Assembly (NCBI GenBank): GCA_000320545.1
Contig: ADNK01001725.1
Location: 61,001 to 125,000 of the forward strand
Source: Bigelowiella natans CCMP2755
Lineage: Eukaryota; Cercozoa; Chlorarachniophyceae
Reading direction: 5' to 3'
DNA: 64,000 nt
The notes below the pieces were generated by a model. It had not been told where the DNA came from. It saw only the letters and a list, made by a program, of their open reading frames with translations, and did not search any database. The translations under genes and the position numbers were made by a program. Below are positions 38,361 through 50,780 of the stretch, piece after piece (within the stretch, counting starts at the first letter, position 1; every line of letters starts with the position of its first letter).

Positions 38361-38621
38361 GACCCATGCACTACAATATACATCATCAACAACTTAACAA
38401 TGATACAAGTGGTAAGTCGATCATTTCCTTCTTTATTTACTATTATCACTACCATCATCATGGAAGTTATTATAAAAATACTGCCGTAAAAAATAGTTAG
38501 CAATCCGAGGTACAGTAAATGCTCGTTGTTGTATAAGATTAACATCGTTTGTAGGTAACACCATTTCTCTGTAGTCTGAGCACTCGCACCTGATGAAGAA
38601 TATATAAAAATGTATGTTTAT

Positions 38622-38664
<43 letters not shown>

Positions 38665-38929
38665 TAGGAAAACTCGTGTCAACAAATGAACTTCTCCACT
38701 TATTAAGGATATAATCAACGAATCACAAACCACATGAAATATTACACACACACACACACACATATACAGATACAGAGGCAGGCACACATACACAAGCATC
38801 AGCAGTTTAATGATAGTATAGCAGTATAAAAGAGATCATTATTCTACAAGTCCCTCTCTCCCTCCCCTCTCTCCCTTCTCACGAGTGTAGCTTCTGTTGG
38901 TAGCTACACACAACTTAGTAATCGTCTTT

Positions 38930-38963
<34 letters not shown>

Positions 38964-39613
38964 AAGTACTTCCGGTGCTTCTATTGGAATCATCACTATT
39001 CTCCTGGCTTGATGTTGCTATATATATATAATAAGAAGGCGTATCAAAACAGACAATAAAATCAACGATAGCTTACGACTCACTCGCTCGTTCTTGGTAC
39101 AACAATTAACTACAACTTTAACTTTTGATAGATAGTAATAGTTGGAGCACTGCTATGTTATTACTCCTCCTCCTCCTCCTCCTCCTGCTGCTGTTGCTAC
39201 TACAACAACAACTACTACTACTAAAACTACCACTCTCACTGGCCGAGTTAGAATTCGGTTTGCGCAATCCAACACCAAGTCTGATACAGACGAATAAAAT
39301 TACAATGGGAGACAATAACAACAAACAACAACAACAACAGCAGCAGCAGCAGCAGCCTTATAATGACTGTATGAATAAATTGTGAAACTTAGGTTTTTGA
39401 GTATAAAAAATGACAAACACGAATGAATAGAATAATGACGATTTTTATTTTTATCAATCAAACTATCGATGAATAAAATAGCATAGGCTTCTTCCATTTA
39501 TTTTTCTTTTAGAAGAGAACACCACCATTACTATCTATCTATCTCCAAATTTACTCAGTAGGAAAACTATTACATGTTTCAATAATTACCTACTTTATTT
39601 TACTTTATCCAAC

Positions 39614-39674
<61 letters not shown>

Positions 39675-40557
39675 TGTGTGTGAATAAGCGAATAATTTTC
39701 ATCATATTCATGGCTCACCGTTTTGCAAGCCTTTCACGACTTTTTGACGATTCCTCTACAGTTTCTGCTGCTGCTACTGCGTTCTTACTACTCTGGCATA
39801 ATCTATCAACAGCAGTCATTCTATTTGACGAAGACATCATCATCATTCTTTTGCTCCAAGACGTCGAAGAGTTCTTGCCTTCTCCCCCCTTTCTCTCCCG
39901 TAGTTGAGAAAAGGTATTGATAGTACTGCTGCTACTTCCTCCTCCTCCTCCTCCTCCTCCTCCTCCTCCCTGAGTACTGTTGCTATAATCACCGATATTG
40001 CCTATTCGCATATCATCATGATGCTGCTGCTGCTGATGATGATGATGACGATGACGACGACGACGATCATGATTTCTATCATCACCCCGCATCATTATAC
40101 TTGTAGTTGTTGTCGCAGCAGCTGTTGCCACGCCGCCAGTTGGCCTACTACCGCTTGAACAACCACCTCCTAATTGCTGCTGCTGTGTATTATCTTCTTG
40201 AGCATTACCTGCTGCTGCTATTGAGAGTCTATATGTGCTACCTCCTCCCACAGATGCTTTTTTGCTACTGCTGCCGCTGGTGATGCTGCTGTATTCTGTG
40301 GGCTGTTCATTTTCTTGTACAGGCTGCTTCTGCTGCTCAAGAATTTTCACATTTGCGGAGCGATTCTTAACAATCAATTCACCCCTATCTAAAATTTTTT
40401 TCGAAGTAGATGGTGATTGTTTTACAAGAAAGTTCTTTTTTGGCGGGGGCTCAGTGGCGCATGGGTTCACGTGGAGGATGTCGCCTAGATAAAAAGTCAG
40501 CCATAGGATGATGATGATCATGATGATGCGGTGAGTGCTAGCAGAAGTACTAGTAGC

Positions 40558-40590
<33 letters not shown>

Positions 40591-40822
40591 TGTTGTTGTT
40601 GGTGTAGTAGTAGCCGTAGTAGAACAAAAAATTTTAACAAGTGTTGAGAGAAGGGGTCATTTTTTAATCTATAGATCCGTAAACCGTAATAAACGTGGAA
40701 ATCGCAATTGACGACAGCAAAAGAAGCACGTTACCATAAGCCTGCGTGGAATCTTCCCATGAGATTGCGAACTTTAATCCCTCGGAACTACTGCCGCTAC
40801 TACTCGGATCACCGTTTTCCAT
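34084..40822 (-). CDS. Very long low-complexity protein with cysteine-rich zinc-binding-like C-terminus
   Basis: Supported exons: 40822-40734 (start MENGDPSSSGSSSEG), 40484-39719, 39280-39123, one starting at 39017, 38149 to near 35396, 34836-34780, 34517-34411, 34322-34284, 34171-34084. The middle is almost entirely Ser, Thr, Gln, Ala, His, Asn and Lys runs from trinucleotide repeats. The last four exons are phase-perfect and encode about 99 residues with 15 cysteines, including IRCLRCTNK, YTCSSCGETMWY, KHCYNCQRC and CLHCEKCDECYIP, ending VYCPSNSCY. This looks like several zinc sites; no standard finger fits exactly. The join from the 2.7-kb exon to 34836 and exons between 38150 and 39000 are unresolved. 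Exon 1 phase should be rechecked. Role unknown; possibly nuclear and scaffold-like. Confidence 0.62.
34841..34919 (+). repeat. 36-bp direct repeat, two copies 43 bp apart
   Basis: GAACAATCGCCAGGAGATAA followed by TGAGAAAGATATAGAC occurs at 34841-34876 and 34884-34919. On the coding (minus) strand it lies just upstream of the acceptor of the exon at 34836, so intron 3'-end sequence has been duplicated. Confidence 0.95.
38269..38358 (+). repeat. Compound (CT)n(CA)n(GA)n repeat, hairpin-capable
   Basis: About 29 nt of CT repeats, then about 29 nt of CA, then about 31 nt of GA. The CT and GA arms are reverse complements, so one strand can fold into a long stem with a CA loop. It lies in an intron or linker of the low-complexity gene. 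Confidence 0.9.
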
Positions 40823-42063
40823 TTTCTACGTTAGATTAAGATACTTAGATTGTACTGGTGTGCACTTGCAACTGATGATTACCGTTATGAACTAGCTTTC
40901 CTTTGCCAGATTCTCCAACATCAATATCAAGCAGTGCTAATAAATACAATAAAGTGAGGAGATGCTATCAAGATTGAATTCTTGCCTAAAAATATGGCTA
41001 ACACACCATGTGTGTGTTGGAGCCATTGTGGAGGCACTTGTGCAGGACCGTAAGAAATTAACTTACATAAGTTTTTTATGTCAATGGAAAAAACACATGT
41101 TATTTTTATTCTGCGTCATACGGTGTGGGAAAATAAAAAGAAAATATCGTTCTTAATTTCAAGCTGGAGATGGCTTCAGTGAAATTTTACTTATTACTTT
41201 TATTTGTTATTCGTCTGGAATGAAACGCCAAGCTTTCACACGAGATTCGTGTGTCAGTAACCTGTCTTTCAACATTTCACATGGAATCTTTTCGTTCGTG
41301 TTCACAGTGGCCTTTTGAGAGCGTTACTGGGGTCGGTTCTAGGCGATTTAACGAGCACCCATGAAATACAATGTGATACTCTCAATGGAAAAAGAGTAAA
41401 TTCCAGGCCTTTTTTTTGCTTAGATCGAGAGACTTTCTAGATTCTACCTATATTGGTGAATTTCGGAGACATGTTCTGGGGGTATATCTGCCCATACAGC
41501 AGCAATAACTTTATTAACAAAGAATACGTTGCAACCTGAGTTGTCTACAAGCTTCCAAGAAATTTCGCAGGTTTTCTGGAATCTCTTGGTGAACTTCTGA
41601 GACATTCTCGTGCGCGTTCGCGAAAAAACTAGGTGACCACAGAATCCAATTCAATTCCTCCATGCGACATGAACTTGAGCCTTCAGAAATTAAACGTTTG
41701 AATTCTGAAATCAGTTGCAAATTCTTCCAAGCTCCTCAAATTTGTCAAGTTTTTTGCACATCGACATGCTCTGGATGCCAATTCTGCACAGAAATTGGAG
41801 GTGTTGTAGACAATTCAGGCTGCAATGTGTTTCTTAAAGTCATTGCCGCTGTGTGAGCGAACATACCCCTCCTACTTGACACACTACACACCCATATTCC
41901 ATGGCATAAGGCACATATGTTGCGATTTCTTTTTGATTCTCTCTCTGTTTCTTCTTCTTCTTCTTCTTCTTCTTCTTTTCGTTGATCTTCCGTCTTCGAA
42001 AAGAAACAAAACACAAATTCCAAACCACTCACCAAACGCACAGATCAAAGATCATCCGATTCA
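40823..42063. promoter_or_regulatory. Divergent gap: promoters of low-complexity and small heat-shock genes
   Basis: Both flanking genes start here and face outward. Unusually for this window the gap has only one short repeat, (TTC)n at 41950-41977. Near 41530-41600 TTCCAAGAAATTTC and TTTTCTGGAATC resemble nGAAn-type heat-shock element modules in alternating orientation; that reading is tentative. No GCATGC-type island. Confidence 0.4.
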
Positions 42064-43188
42064 TTGCCACACGCAAACTTCCACACAAGCATGGAGCACA
42101 ATTACAGTCTTCACAATGTTGAAACAGCCCCCTTCCGCCGTCGACGCGGCCTCAGTGGCTGTTCGAAATGGACAAATTTGATGAAAGCAGGCGCTGGAGC
42201 TGTTGTGGTTCTCATAGTTTTGTTCCTTTCTCATGCAACATTGGCTCAAGGTTCAGGAAAAGGTTCATGGTTGGGATATGCAATGAGAGGAAACACTCCA
42301 AAACACAGAGCGGCAAGCAATCCTATCCGTAGCAACGTTCTGGACTCACGTAGTTTCACCTCCGGACACCCAGTGTTCGCGGCAAAGCGGCCAGATGTTC
42401 GCGCAGAGTCATGGCGAATCGATCCATGGCGAATCGACCCTTTTGGAATATTTGTTAGCTCTCCATCATATAATCGAAGAATGCAGAATGACTTTTTTGA
42501 TCTATTCGACGAATTTGCAGATATGGAAGACTACTTACTCGCACGAAGAAGAGCGAGAGAAGCTTACAACGATGCAATTAAGGAGACTATGAAGGGGAAG
42601 GAAAACCGTGATGATGCCCCTCATGCTAAGCAAGCCGTCGCTCGTAGGCGACCAACAACAAATAAGGAACTTGAAATCGATACTCCATTTGGGCTCTCTA
42701 CGTTAGGTAAAACGTGGAGCATTCCTGATCTCCAAACTTCGCACACGAAAGATGCTTATCAGTACACCTTTGATGTTCAAGGAATGGATCGGGACAACTT
42801 GAAACTCTCCATTCAGGACAACATTATTATAATTGAAGGGAACAAAATGGTAGAGACTGATAATGGATACCACAGTTCGAGTTTCAAGCGTTCATTCTCA
42901 CTACCAGAGGATGCGAATCTAGACTCCCTGCGTACTCAAGAACTAGCTGATGGACGGCTAATGTTATCAGCAAAGAGGAAGATTCCACTTCCCGAGACTG
43001 AAGGTAACATGCGTGAAATTGCAATTGAGCGCCTTCCACGTGAAAGTAAAAACAAAGACATGGCTGCAACGGAACAAGACGAAGGAAGCCCAGTGCGTGG
43101 GAGGGCACCGAAGGCTTCAGCAGCTAATGATGGCACAGTTTCTGATGTTCCTCCGGAGAAACCGGGTCCAAGCGAAGCATCAAGTTAG
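42064..43188 (+). CDS. Membrane-anchored small heat-shock protein (Hsp20/alpha-crystallin domain), intronless
   Basis: One uninterrupted frame of 374 residues. ATGs at 42064 and 42091 are both possible. A basic N-terminus (PFRRRRGL) precedes a hydrophobic stretch of about 22 residues (AGAVVVLIVLFLSHATLA, about 43-62), a signal anchor or late signal peptide. The alpha-crystallin domain spans about 218-318: AYQYTFDVQGMDRDNLKLSI, NIIIIEGNK, FKRSFSLPEDANLD and DGRLMLSAKRK. Canonical members have A-x-x-x-n-G-v-L in the last motif. The C-terminus is acidic and Pro-rich. ATP-independent holdase chaperone, probably in the ER, periplastid space or plastid. It has no microsatellite and no intron, in contrast with its neighbours. 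Confidence 0.93.
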   Translation: MPHANFHTSMEHNYSLHNVETAPFRRRRGLSGCSKWTNLMKAGAGAVVVLIVLFLSHATLAQGSGKGSWLGYAMRGNTPKHRAASNPIRSNVLDSRSFTSGHPVFAAKRPDVRAESWRIDPWRIDPFGIFVSSPSYNRRMQNDFFDLFDEFADMEDYLLARRRAREAYNDAIKETMKGKENRDDAPHAKQAVARRRPTTNKELEIDTPFGLSTLGKTWSIPDLQTSHTKDAYQYTFDVQGMDRDNLKLSIQDNIIIIEGNKMVETDNGYHSSSFKRSFSLPEDANLDSLRTQELADGRLMLSAKRKIPLPETEGNMREIAIERLPRESKNKDMAATEQDEGSPVRGRAPKASAANDGTVSDVPPEKPGPSEASS

Positions 43189-44130
43189 TTTCTGCTTTTC
43201 ATGGGAATCTATCCACAAATGAACATTCGCTTCAAATCATGCGTAGGTCCCAACGTAGAAGTGCAAAAAGGGGTTTAGCAATTCTTTCAAATGCCTCAAT
43301 GCTGACGTCATGTGGCCTTGCGAAGCCTGATGTTGTAGACACGTACTACGCTAATCTGCAAATAAGTCGAATGTGTTCGGGAAATTCTTGCGATTTGTGG
43401 CGCTTCGATTCGCTATGTGACACATCGCAGAATCTACCCACATCTCAAGTCTAGATTTGCCCCTCATGCTAGCATGCCTTATGACTGCTCGACGCATGCA
43501 TGCATCGCTACGCGAGCCTGTTAACCATGCAACAATGAAGCTCGCATTGCACGATGCTGGAACAATGTGGCGTGGGGTTTTTCTACATGTGCGTGCAAAA
43601 TATGCAAAATGTTTCGAACCATTCACACACGCATGCACAGTAACACGCACGTGTAATAAATGGCATTCATCGATGTCCATCATCATCAGCACATTTGGTT
43701 GTGCTTAAGATGGCACAAGAAGACACTCACCTGGCAGATGCATCTCGCATCATCACAACATGCATGTGCGATGCACATACCTAGCTAGCTATGCTAGCAT
43801 AGCTAGATGAGCTAGCGCGCATGACAATTAGAGAGTGCATCAGATGTTTGATGCAACACTTCTGTTCATTCATGCTTCCACCTGTTCAATTTGCACGGCA
43901 TCGCATGACTCGCACATCGTCAACAGACATCAACTAAAATTGAACCGCATGTTTTTTGTGCTGATTCAAATATAATAGTGCATTGTGTCATGCTTTCTTC
44001 CTCTCCATCTTCATTTTGTTTCTCTTCATTCATGTAATTATACAATCCTGATTGCCTAGGTAAGAATGTGAACACTAATTATTGTGTAATTTGCACAATG
44101 AATGATTACAGTATACTCTACTGGATCATT

Positions 44131-44166
<36 letters not shown>

Positions 44167-44875
44167 TCGAAACGATTCCTCCTTTGTTTGTCATTTCCCA
44201 TTTTCCAGAGCCTGCGTGCAGTAGCATTTTATCAAGCTGCAAGGAACAATGTCAAAGAAGAGATAAGATAATATGATCTCTGCATAAAAATTAATATGAT
44301 CGTTGCCTTGGATCATCAATTCTTAATTCTTTGGGACACACATGCACGCATGCGCGCGTGTGCGCGCTCACACACACACACACACACACATACACACACT
44401 TTAATATAGGCTTCAGATGATGCCAACTGTGATGGAGAGACAGGATACCTACTCAGTACAATGCAATAACACAGCAGCAGCAATGACATCACCATTTGAA
44501 TTTATGCTGCTTGAGTTACGCAAATACCAAAGTTGCCGTTTACAGCCAGTCACCAATGGAAGGATGGTTTAAAAACTTAAATAGCAGAAAGAATTTATTA
44601 TTATTATGTGCTACTATCATCTCACGATCCAGCCAATGGACATGATGGTGTGATCTATTACTTCTCTCCCCCCCTTCCAAGTTCTATTTCTCACCCAAAG
44701 TATCGTAGCGTAGTTATATCCTTTGCATTGAGAACTAAGGGAGTACTTGCAGTTGACGTTCTTCCTAGCCTTTGATTATTATCATTATTATTATTCAGGG
44801 CAGCGTGGAGGAACACAGGAACAACAGTGACTTTGCATGGAACACTAGCTGCTTCAGCTAGGCATTAGTGCATAA

Positions 44876-44925
<50 letters not shown>

Positions 44926-45114
44926 GTCGTAACGTATACTAATATCCAGTGGTAGGTAGCCTTCCTACCTACCTACCTACCTACCAGGCAGTCAAACTGT
45001 TGTTGTATATTGCCTGCTTAACCTTGTATATTGTTGATGATGGCGATTCAATACAATACAATACAATACAATACAATACAATAAATAGTATGGCTGGCGA
45101 GAATTGAATGGATA
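43189..45114. other. Convergent gap with GCATGC/GCTAGC island, then repeats
   Basis: From about 43440 to 43930 there are GCATGCATGCATCGC, CGCATGCATGC, TAGCTAGCTATGCTAGCATAGC and CTAGCGCGCATG words, the densest such island in the window. From 44100 on come ATC runs, (CA)n at 44340-44400, (CT)n at 44879-44922, TACC repeats near 44964-44993 and (ACAAT)n at 45049-45082. Two short plus-strand open pieces (near 44210-44270 and 44410-44450) could be exons, but I cannot link them to a gene. Confidence 0.5.
45049..45082 (+). repeat. (ACAAT)n pentanucleotide repeat
   Basis: About seven ACAAT units just beyond the sulfotransferase stop codon, the longest pentanucleotide repeat I see. A related TATTG run is at 25165-25198 in an amidotransferase intron. 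Confidence 0.9.
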
Positions 45115-45462
45115 TTAGTGATTATCGTCATCACCATCACCATCACCATCATCATCAACGCATGCACGGTGTTTACTCCTATGAAATAACAATATAACAA
45201 TAATAATGCTACAACATACATTTATTGATAAACAAGAACATACGTCATCTGTGGACTTCTCGGTGTTTGAAACTTGGATCTTTCGAGTAGTGTTCCCTCC
45301 TCCTTTACCAACTAATCTATATGCAGTGCGTAAACTATTATTGATTTATCGATAAATTTGAACAATCTCTAAGGTGCAGGAGGAGAAAAAGGGGGTAACA
45401 GAATGGCACCCATCTTAACGTATTCCATGCGAAAGCAAGCTGTTACTGCAATGTACTTCAAC

Positions 45463-45494
<32 letters not shown>

Positions 45495-45904
45495 TATGAT
45501 ATTGTGTCATTATTATTCTTACTGAATCAAGCTCATAGCAAACTACCTTTCGTGGTGCATCATTTGACCGTGAAAAGGAATTCCTACATTAGGTAATAAT
45601 AATATTCAAACTTGAACACGACGGCCTAGAGTGCGTGTACTACTACTACTACTACTACTATTACTACTACTACTATATACTGCATAATACCATATTGTAG
45701 TGGTGTGTCTTCATTATTATTACATTTTTAGATATGATTTGTGCAATGCTACTGGGGCTAGTACTATAACTAACATAACGATGATAACGATGATGACAGC
45801 GACGACCTAAGAACTTGCTGATTTTTCTTAGTATCTCTTCCGTGTGTAGAATCAGCTAGATAGTAGTAGGTAGTAATAGTAAGAGATGTTGGTGCTGGTG
45901 GATT

Positions 45905-45942
<38 letters not shown>

Positions 45943-46321
45943 CGTGTGGAAACAAAGAGAACGTCATTATTATTATTATTACTATTACTATTACCGTTAC
46001 TTGGGTCAACGACATAAATATGATGAATCGTTATAAAAAACATGCATATCTGCTGCAGTTGTTCCTGCCGTTGTTACTTCACAATGGGGCTAGGTACAAT
46101 ATTTCTCTTAATATACGTGTACTTGTCCACTTGATCCCTACTACTCTTATGGCTGCTACTACGTTAATTCACATTCTCCTCCTCCTCCTCCCCACCATCT
46201 CTCCTCCAACTTACTCGCTCATAGCGCGGTTTATGCATATATCCTTCCCAAAATTATTACATCTATACCGTGAAATGAAGAGGAGGATAAATCGAAAAGT
46301 AAGTAGAATCAATGAATCAAT

Positions 46322-46352
<31 letters not shown>

Positions 46353-47012
46353 CGACGATGATGATGATGATGATGATGGCTAACAAAGAACCATTGTCGT
46401 AGTAGTAGTAGGTGTAGTAGTAGTAGTAGTAGCATGTCTTGATGGAGATAGATAGCAGCCAACATAGTAGTTGAATGATAACTAGGATGATGAATAGAAA
46501 AGGCTGCTGCTGTTGCTACTAATCATGGAGAAGGAGGGAGGGGAGGAGGAGGAGGAGGAGGAGGAGGAGGATGAGGAGAATAGTATGGGATAATAATATT
46601 GTGTACTACAAAGCACAGGATGAATAACAAGTCTTAGTAGTAGTAGTATGGCAAGTGGTAGTAAGTAGTTGTTCATAGTTCTAGTACTAATATATCTTAT
46701 CCTACTTGTTGTAGCTCCTCATGCTAAAATGCTTCCACATATCAAACCTATTTGTTTGTTAGTATACAAAGAAAGAAAGTAAGTAAGAATGAGGAAGAGA
46801 AGGCGGAAGGACATTAGGGTGCTGCTTACATCTTTCTGGAGTCGGTAGTATCGACATTCTTTATTTTCACCTATAAATAGATGATAGCATTCATTGATTT
46901 GTACACGTAGTAGTAGTAGTATATGTTAAATGACTGAGAGGACGACGACATCATTTGTCTTCAGTCTTTAATTTCCTTCACATCCGGCATTTTCACCACA
47001 CACACACGCGCG

Positions 47013-47064
<52 letters not shown>

Positions 47065-48697
47065 CTATATATTATGATGACTCAATACGATTTATATATG
47101 AGTGATACTTACCCCTCTTCTTTGTAGACTACTAACAACAGCTCTTCCATCACGAATAATATGAATAAACCTATCATGGAGGAGGATAACGTAGAGGGTA
47201 TATTATTTTAGGAGGAGCCGCTAGATGATTCAATAATAGCAATAATACATCCACATCTACTTTTACTACGACTGCTACCAGTGGTGACTAGTTCTACCTT
47301 GCTTTGCCTTGTCCTCCTTGTCCTCCTCCTCCTCCTCCTCCTCCTCCTCCTCCTCCTCCTCCTCCCCCTCCATATATTTCTACAATTTCCCTTATCATCG
47401 TCAATAAATATTGAAATGAGGATAATTCGGTGATGATGATGCACGCAAGGGAAGCTGATTAGTAGTATGAGTAAGAAGAAGAAGCTAGTATAGCTACGAT
47501 GATGATGATGATGATGATAATACCTAATATGGTTGATTATAAATGGGTCCTTAGTACATATTAACGGACTACTGTGATGATCATTGTGATGATCATCATC
47601 AACGTACTGCTGCTCCTGATGATAGCATACGAAGAAGAACAAGAACAAGAAGAAGAAGAAAAAGAAGGCAAACTACATGGTTGAATAATCTCCTCGTCAT
47701 TTATACTTCTGCTTTCTCCTCCTCCCCTCCCTCCCCTCCCCCTCCCTCCTCCTCCTCCTCCTGCTACACAGAAGGTGGTGTATAGTTTATATACAGTGTG
47801 AAACCACAACAACAACAACAACTTGCAGCAGGAGCAGAAGAAGGCCTATTCAACTGCTATGTTGTGAATCTAACAGCTATATTCTCCTTCTTATATCTGC
47901 ACTCTACTACCATCGTTCTTCTTCCTTCTCCTTGACTAATTATTAGAGAGAGACAGCAGAGAGGTAATACACACAACAAAGGTGATCGATCACATATCAT
48001 CATCACCATCTTCTTCTTCTCCTTCCCCTTTCTGATGATGCTCCTACCCCTTCATCATGTTTGGCATCATCTTTCTTTCTTTCTGACTATGATATTGATT
48101 TTGGTTCCTTCGTTTGGTTTTAGCATTTTGATCATTACAATCGGCCAGTGACTCATCATCATTCTACTATAATATATGTAGTAGTAGTAGTAGTAGTAGT
48201 AGTAGTATACACAAAAACATAGTACACTACTGCTACTTACTACTCTTATCACCCTTGAATGATAGTATCTAAGAAATTCTTGACAGCTCGTTGCATTAAG
48301 CTCTCAGATATACCTAATCATGTTTGTCGCATACATATACATAACATGATTATGTTGTTTCATTAAGCTCTCAGATATACCTAATCATGTTTGTCGCATA
48401 CATATACATAACATGATTATGTTGTTTCATTAAGCTCTCAGATATACCTAATCATGTTTGTCACATACATATACATAACATGATTATGTTGTTGCATTAA
48501 GCTCTCAGATATACCTAATCATGTTGTCGCACACATAATAAATACTAGTACTACTATGCTACTCGTGCTGCTTCCTCTCTCTCAGCAGCAGCAGCGGCAT
48601 ACCCACCACTCACCTGCATTCTCTAGCTTCTTGCTATAAATTCTGAATAATGAGTTTAGATCATTGTTGTACATTATCGTGTTTGTAGCAGTGAATT

Positions 48698-48744
<47 letters not shown>

Positions 48745-49955
48745 CGGCGACGACGACCTAATACACCGTGTTTGCAGTAGTGGATTAACAATAATGTCAT
48801 AATTCTAAATATCGTCATTATTATCTTCAACAATTCCTAAATTTCTCACCATCAATATCGTCATTATTGTATATTTTACTTACTACCGAGTGATCGATTC
48901 AGCGCTCATTGATTCTTCTTGATATTGGGGAGAATTAGCATTGCTGATGTTCCTCCTGTTTTTCTCCTTTTCATTGTCATCACGTTTAATCTTGGTATAG
49001 TATTTGCGTTGTATCTGGCCCAGAAACCTACATTATCATCACCGTCATCATCATCATCATCATCATCATTATCAGATAACTATACAACTCTGATTCTCAC
49101 CATGGTAAAACCCTGGTCTCTCTCTCACAATGTACCTGAAGGAGCAATGAGGAAGTGAAAGAGGTGATTGAAGGAAAAAAGCAACACTTCATCATAAGAT
49201 CCATCATGGAGAATAATAACTGACAGTCACGATTACTTAATTGAGAGTACTACGTTTATTCTTACTAGTTTTGTTTACTAGTACACACTTACATACATAC
49301 TTACTTACTTACCAAAGGATGGGAACCAAGCATGACACGTAGTAGCGTAGTCCCTGATTGTACCATCAAACCCTCATCAACCCATAATAAATTCATAGAG
49401 ACAAAACTGTAGTGTAAAATTCAAAATTAAAGACATCATGCTACAAGAATGAGTAGATGATGAGACAATGATGAATTGAGGGAAGAATACGCCATAATAC
49501 ACTACCTGATCCTGGAAAACCGCCAATGAAGATATAGCGTAACTCTTCTCCATGGAATGATATGTTGCTTTTGCTGCGGTCAGTGAACCTTGATCAATAG
49601 ATTCAAATAATGATATAAGAAAAAACCTTTTAAAAGTGATAAGTTGCAAAATACTACTCTTATTCATTATTTAAGGAAAAACAGTTTAAAAGTAGTATCT
49701 GGTTTAAAATTGCTACTCTTATTCATTACTGTATTGAATCATTCCTATCTTCATTTGCAGCTGGAAGTAAGTGGGTAGTAGTTTCTCCTATGTTCAAAAC
49801 TGTATGCATATAGGCCTGGTTGTGATGGGACGCATGCAAGAAAGACAAGCATGAGGTATCCTCGATTTTCACAATGATATTATTGTTTAAGCTTAAAATA
49901 TTACCAGGGAATATATGTACGCCAGCAGGAATAAGACGTGAAAAAATAATAGCAT
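45115..49955 (-). CDS. Type II membrane sulfotransferase, tyrosylprotein-sulfotransferase-like
   Basis: Exons: 49955-49905, 49815-49730, 49588-49506, 49353-49313, 49135-49101, 49027-48887, 48633-48614, 48313-48253, 47568-47524, 47170-47113, 46870-46830, 46747-46706, unresolved pieces near 46480-46390, then 46262-46215, 45583-45547, 45455-45420, 45311-45244, 45178-45115. The start MLLFFHVLFLLAYIYSL is a type II signal anchor. The PAPS 5'-phosphosulfate loop is IFIGGFPGSGTTLLR (about 65-79). HCERETRVLPW matches the TPST RCGEETRxIPR motif. ICTKDPFIINHI and FIHIIRDGRAVVSS (3'-phosphate site) follow. It should transfer sulfate from PAPS to a protein or glycan in the Golgi lumen. Two exons are 20 nt and 36 nt. 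The acceptor substrate is not decidable. Confidence 0.87.
48294..48533 (+). repeat. 67-bp tandem repeat, four copies, spanning a splice acceptor
   Basis: Copies start at 48294, 48361, 48428 and 48495; the last is incomplete. Read on the minus strand, each unit contains an ATTAG acceptor and the first 20 nt of the following sulfotransferase exon. Only the copy at 48294-48313 leads into an open frame. Confidence 0.95.
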
Positions 49956-50780
49956 ACGGCCACCGTTTCCCTTGAAATTGTGCTGTGTACACGAAAAAAG
50001 GCGGAGGGGGGAGTGATAGGTAGTAGAAGTAAGAAATATCTTTGGTTGGTGCAGGATAGATGTCGGAATAACAATTAGAGTAGCAAGTCATGTCAGCATA
50101 CATCTATATTGTCATGCACACGTAGATACCACCATTGAGAGAGAGAGAGAGAGAGAGAGAGTTGCCACTAGTAGTCAAACACAGGCTGCTGCACTCCAAT
50201 GCAGCTCGTCTTTTACAACCACTTAATAGGGGCTGCCTCAGTGTGCACAGCCATCGAAAGTAGTATCCACGGTTCTCTTCCTTGCTTTCCTCCACCTTCT
50301 CCTCCTCTTACTTGTACTTCTATCTGCACTGCATAGTCCAATATTTGCAGACTCTTGTTATGCGTCCCTGCCCCTCCTCCATGTTTACATCATCATCATC
50401 ATTATCATCATCATCATCATCATCATCGTTTTCGGGTAAATGTTGCCCTTCGGGCTTCTTCCGCTTCCTCTTCTTCCGCGACAGAAGAGGACGGCGAAGA
50501 AGAAGAAAGAGGGTTGGTTTCAAGCACAGCGACAACACATTGAAATATGTCGCAAGGGGGTAAAGGGCTAGAGGAAGCTATTACTAGCAGTAGGGTTTGA
50601 TCTTAATCCCGTTGTTGTTGTTCTCCTGGAATAACATTCATCCCCCCTCCACCCACCCACATAACATAAACATATTATTACAACGAACTCTGCTAAGAAG
50701 AAGATACCATCGTACTCCTGGTGTTGCTCAACATGCAACAACATCTTATGATGTATCAAACCTCCCACCCAGCTGCAATA
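49956..50780. promoter_or_regulatory. Divergent gap: promoters of sulfotransferase and EF-hand genes
   Basis: Flanking genes start here and face outward. It holds a (GA)n run at 50138-50161 and an ATC run at about 50388-50428. A minus-strand open frame at 50104-50295 lacks an ATG and a domain. No GCATGC-type island. Confidence 0.4.

Noticed and set aside
47208-47648. 146-residue minus-strand frame with poly-His and poly-Arg
   Set aside because: Only its 5' piece (ICTKDPFIINHI) is a real sulfotransferase exon; the rest is intron with CTC and ATC repeats.
48294-48533. CRISPR-like array
   Set aside because: The units are contiguous 67-bp tandem repeats without unique spacers, in a eukaryotic intron.
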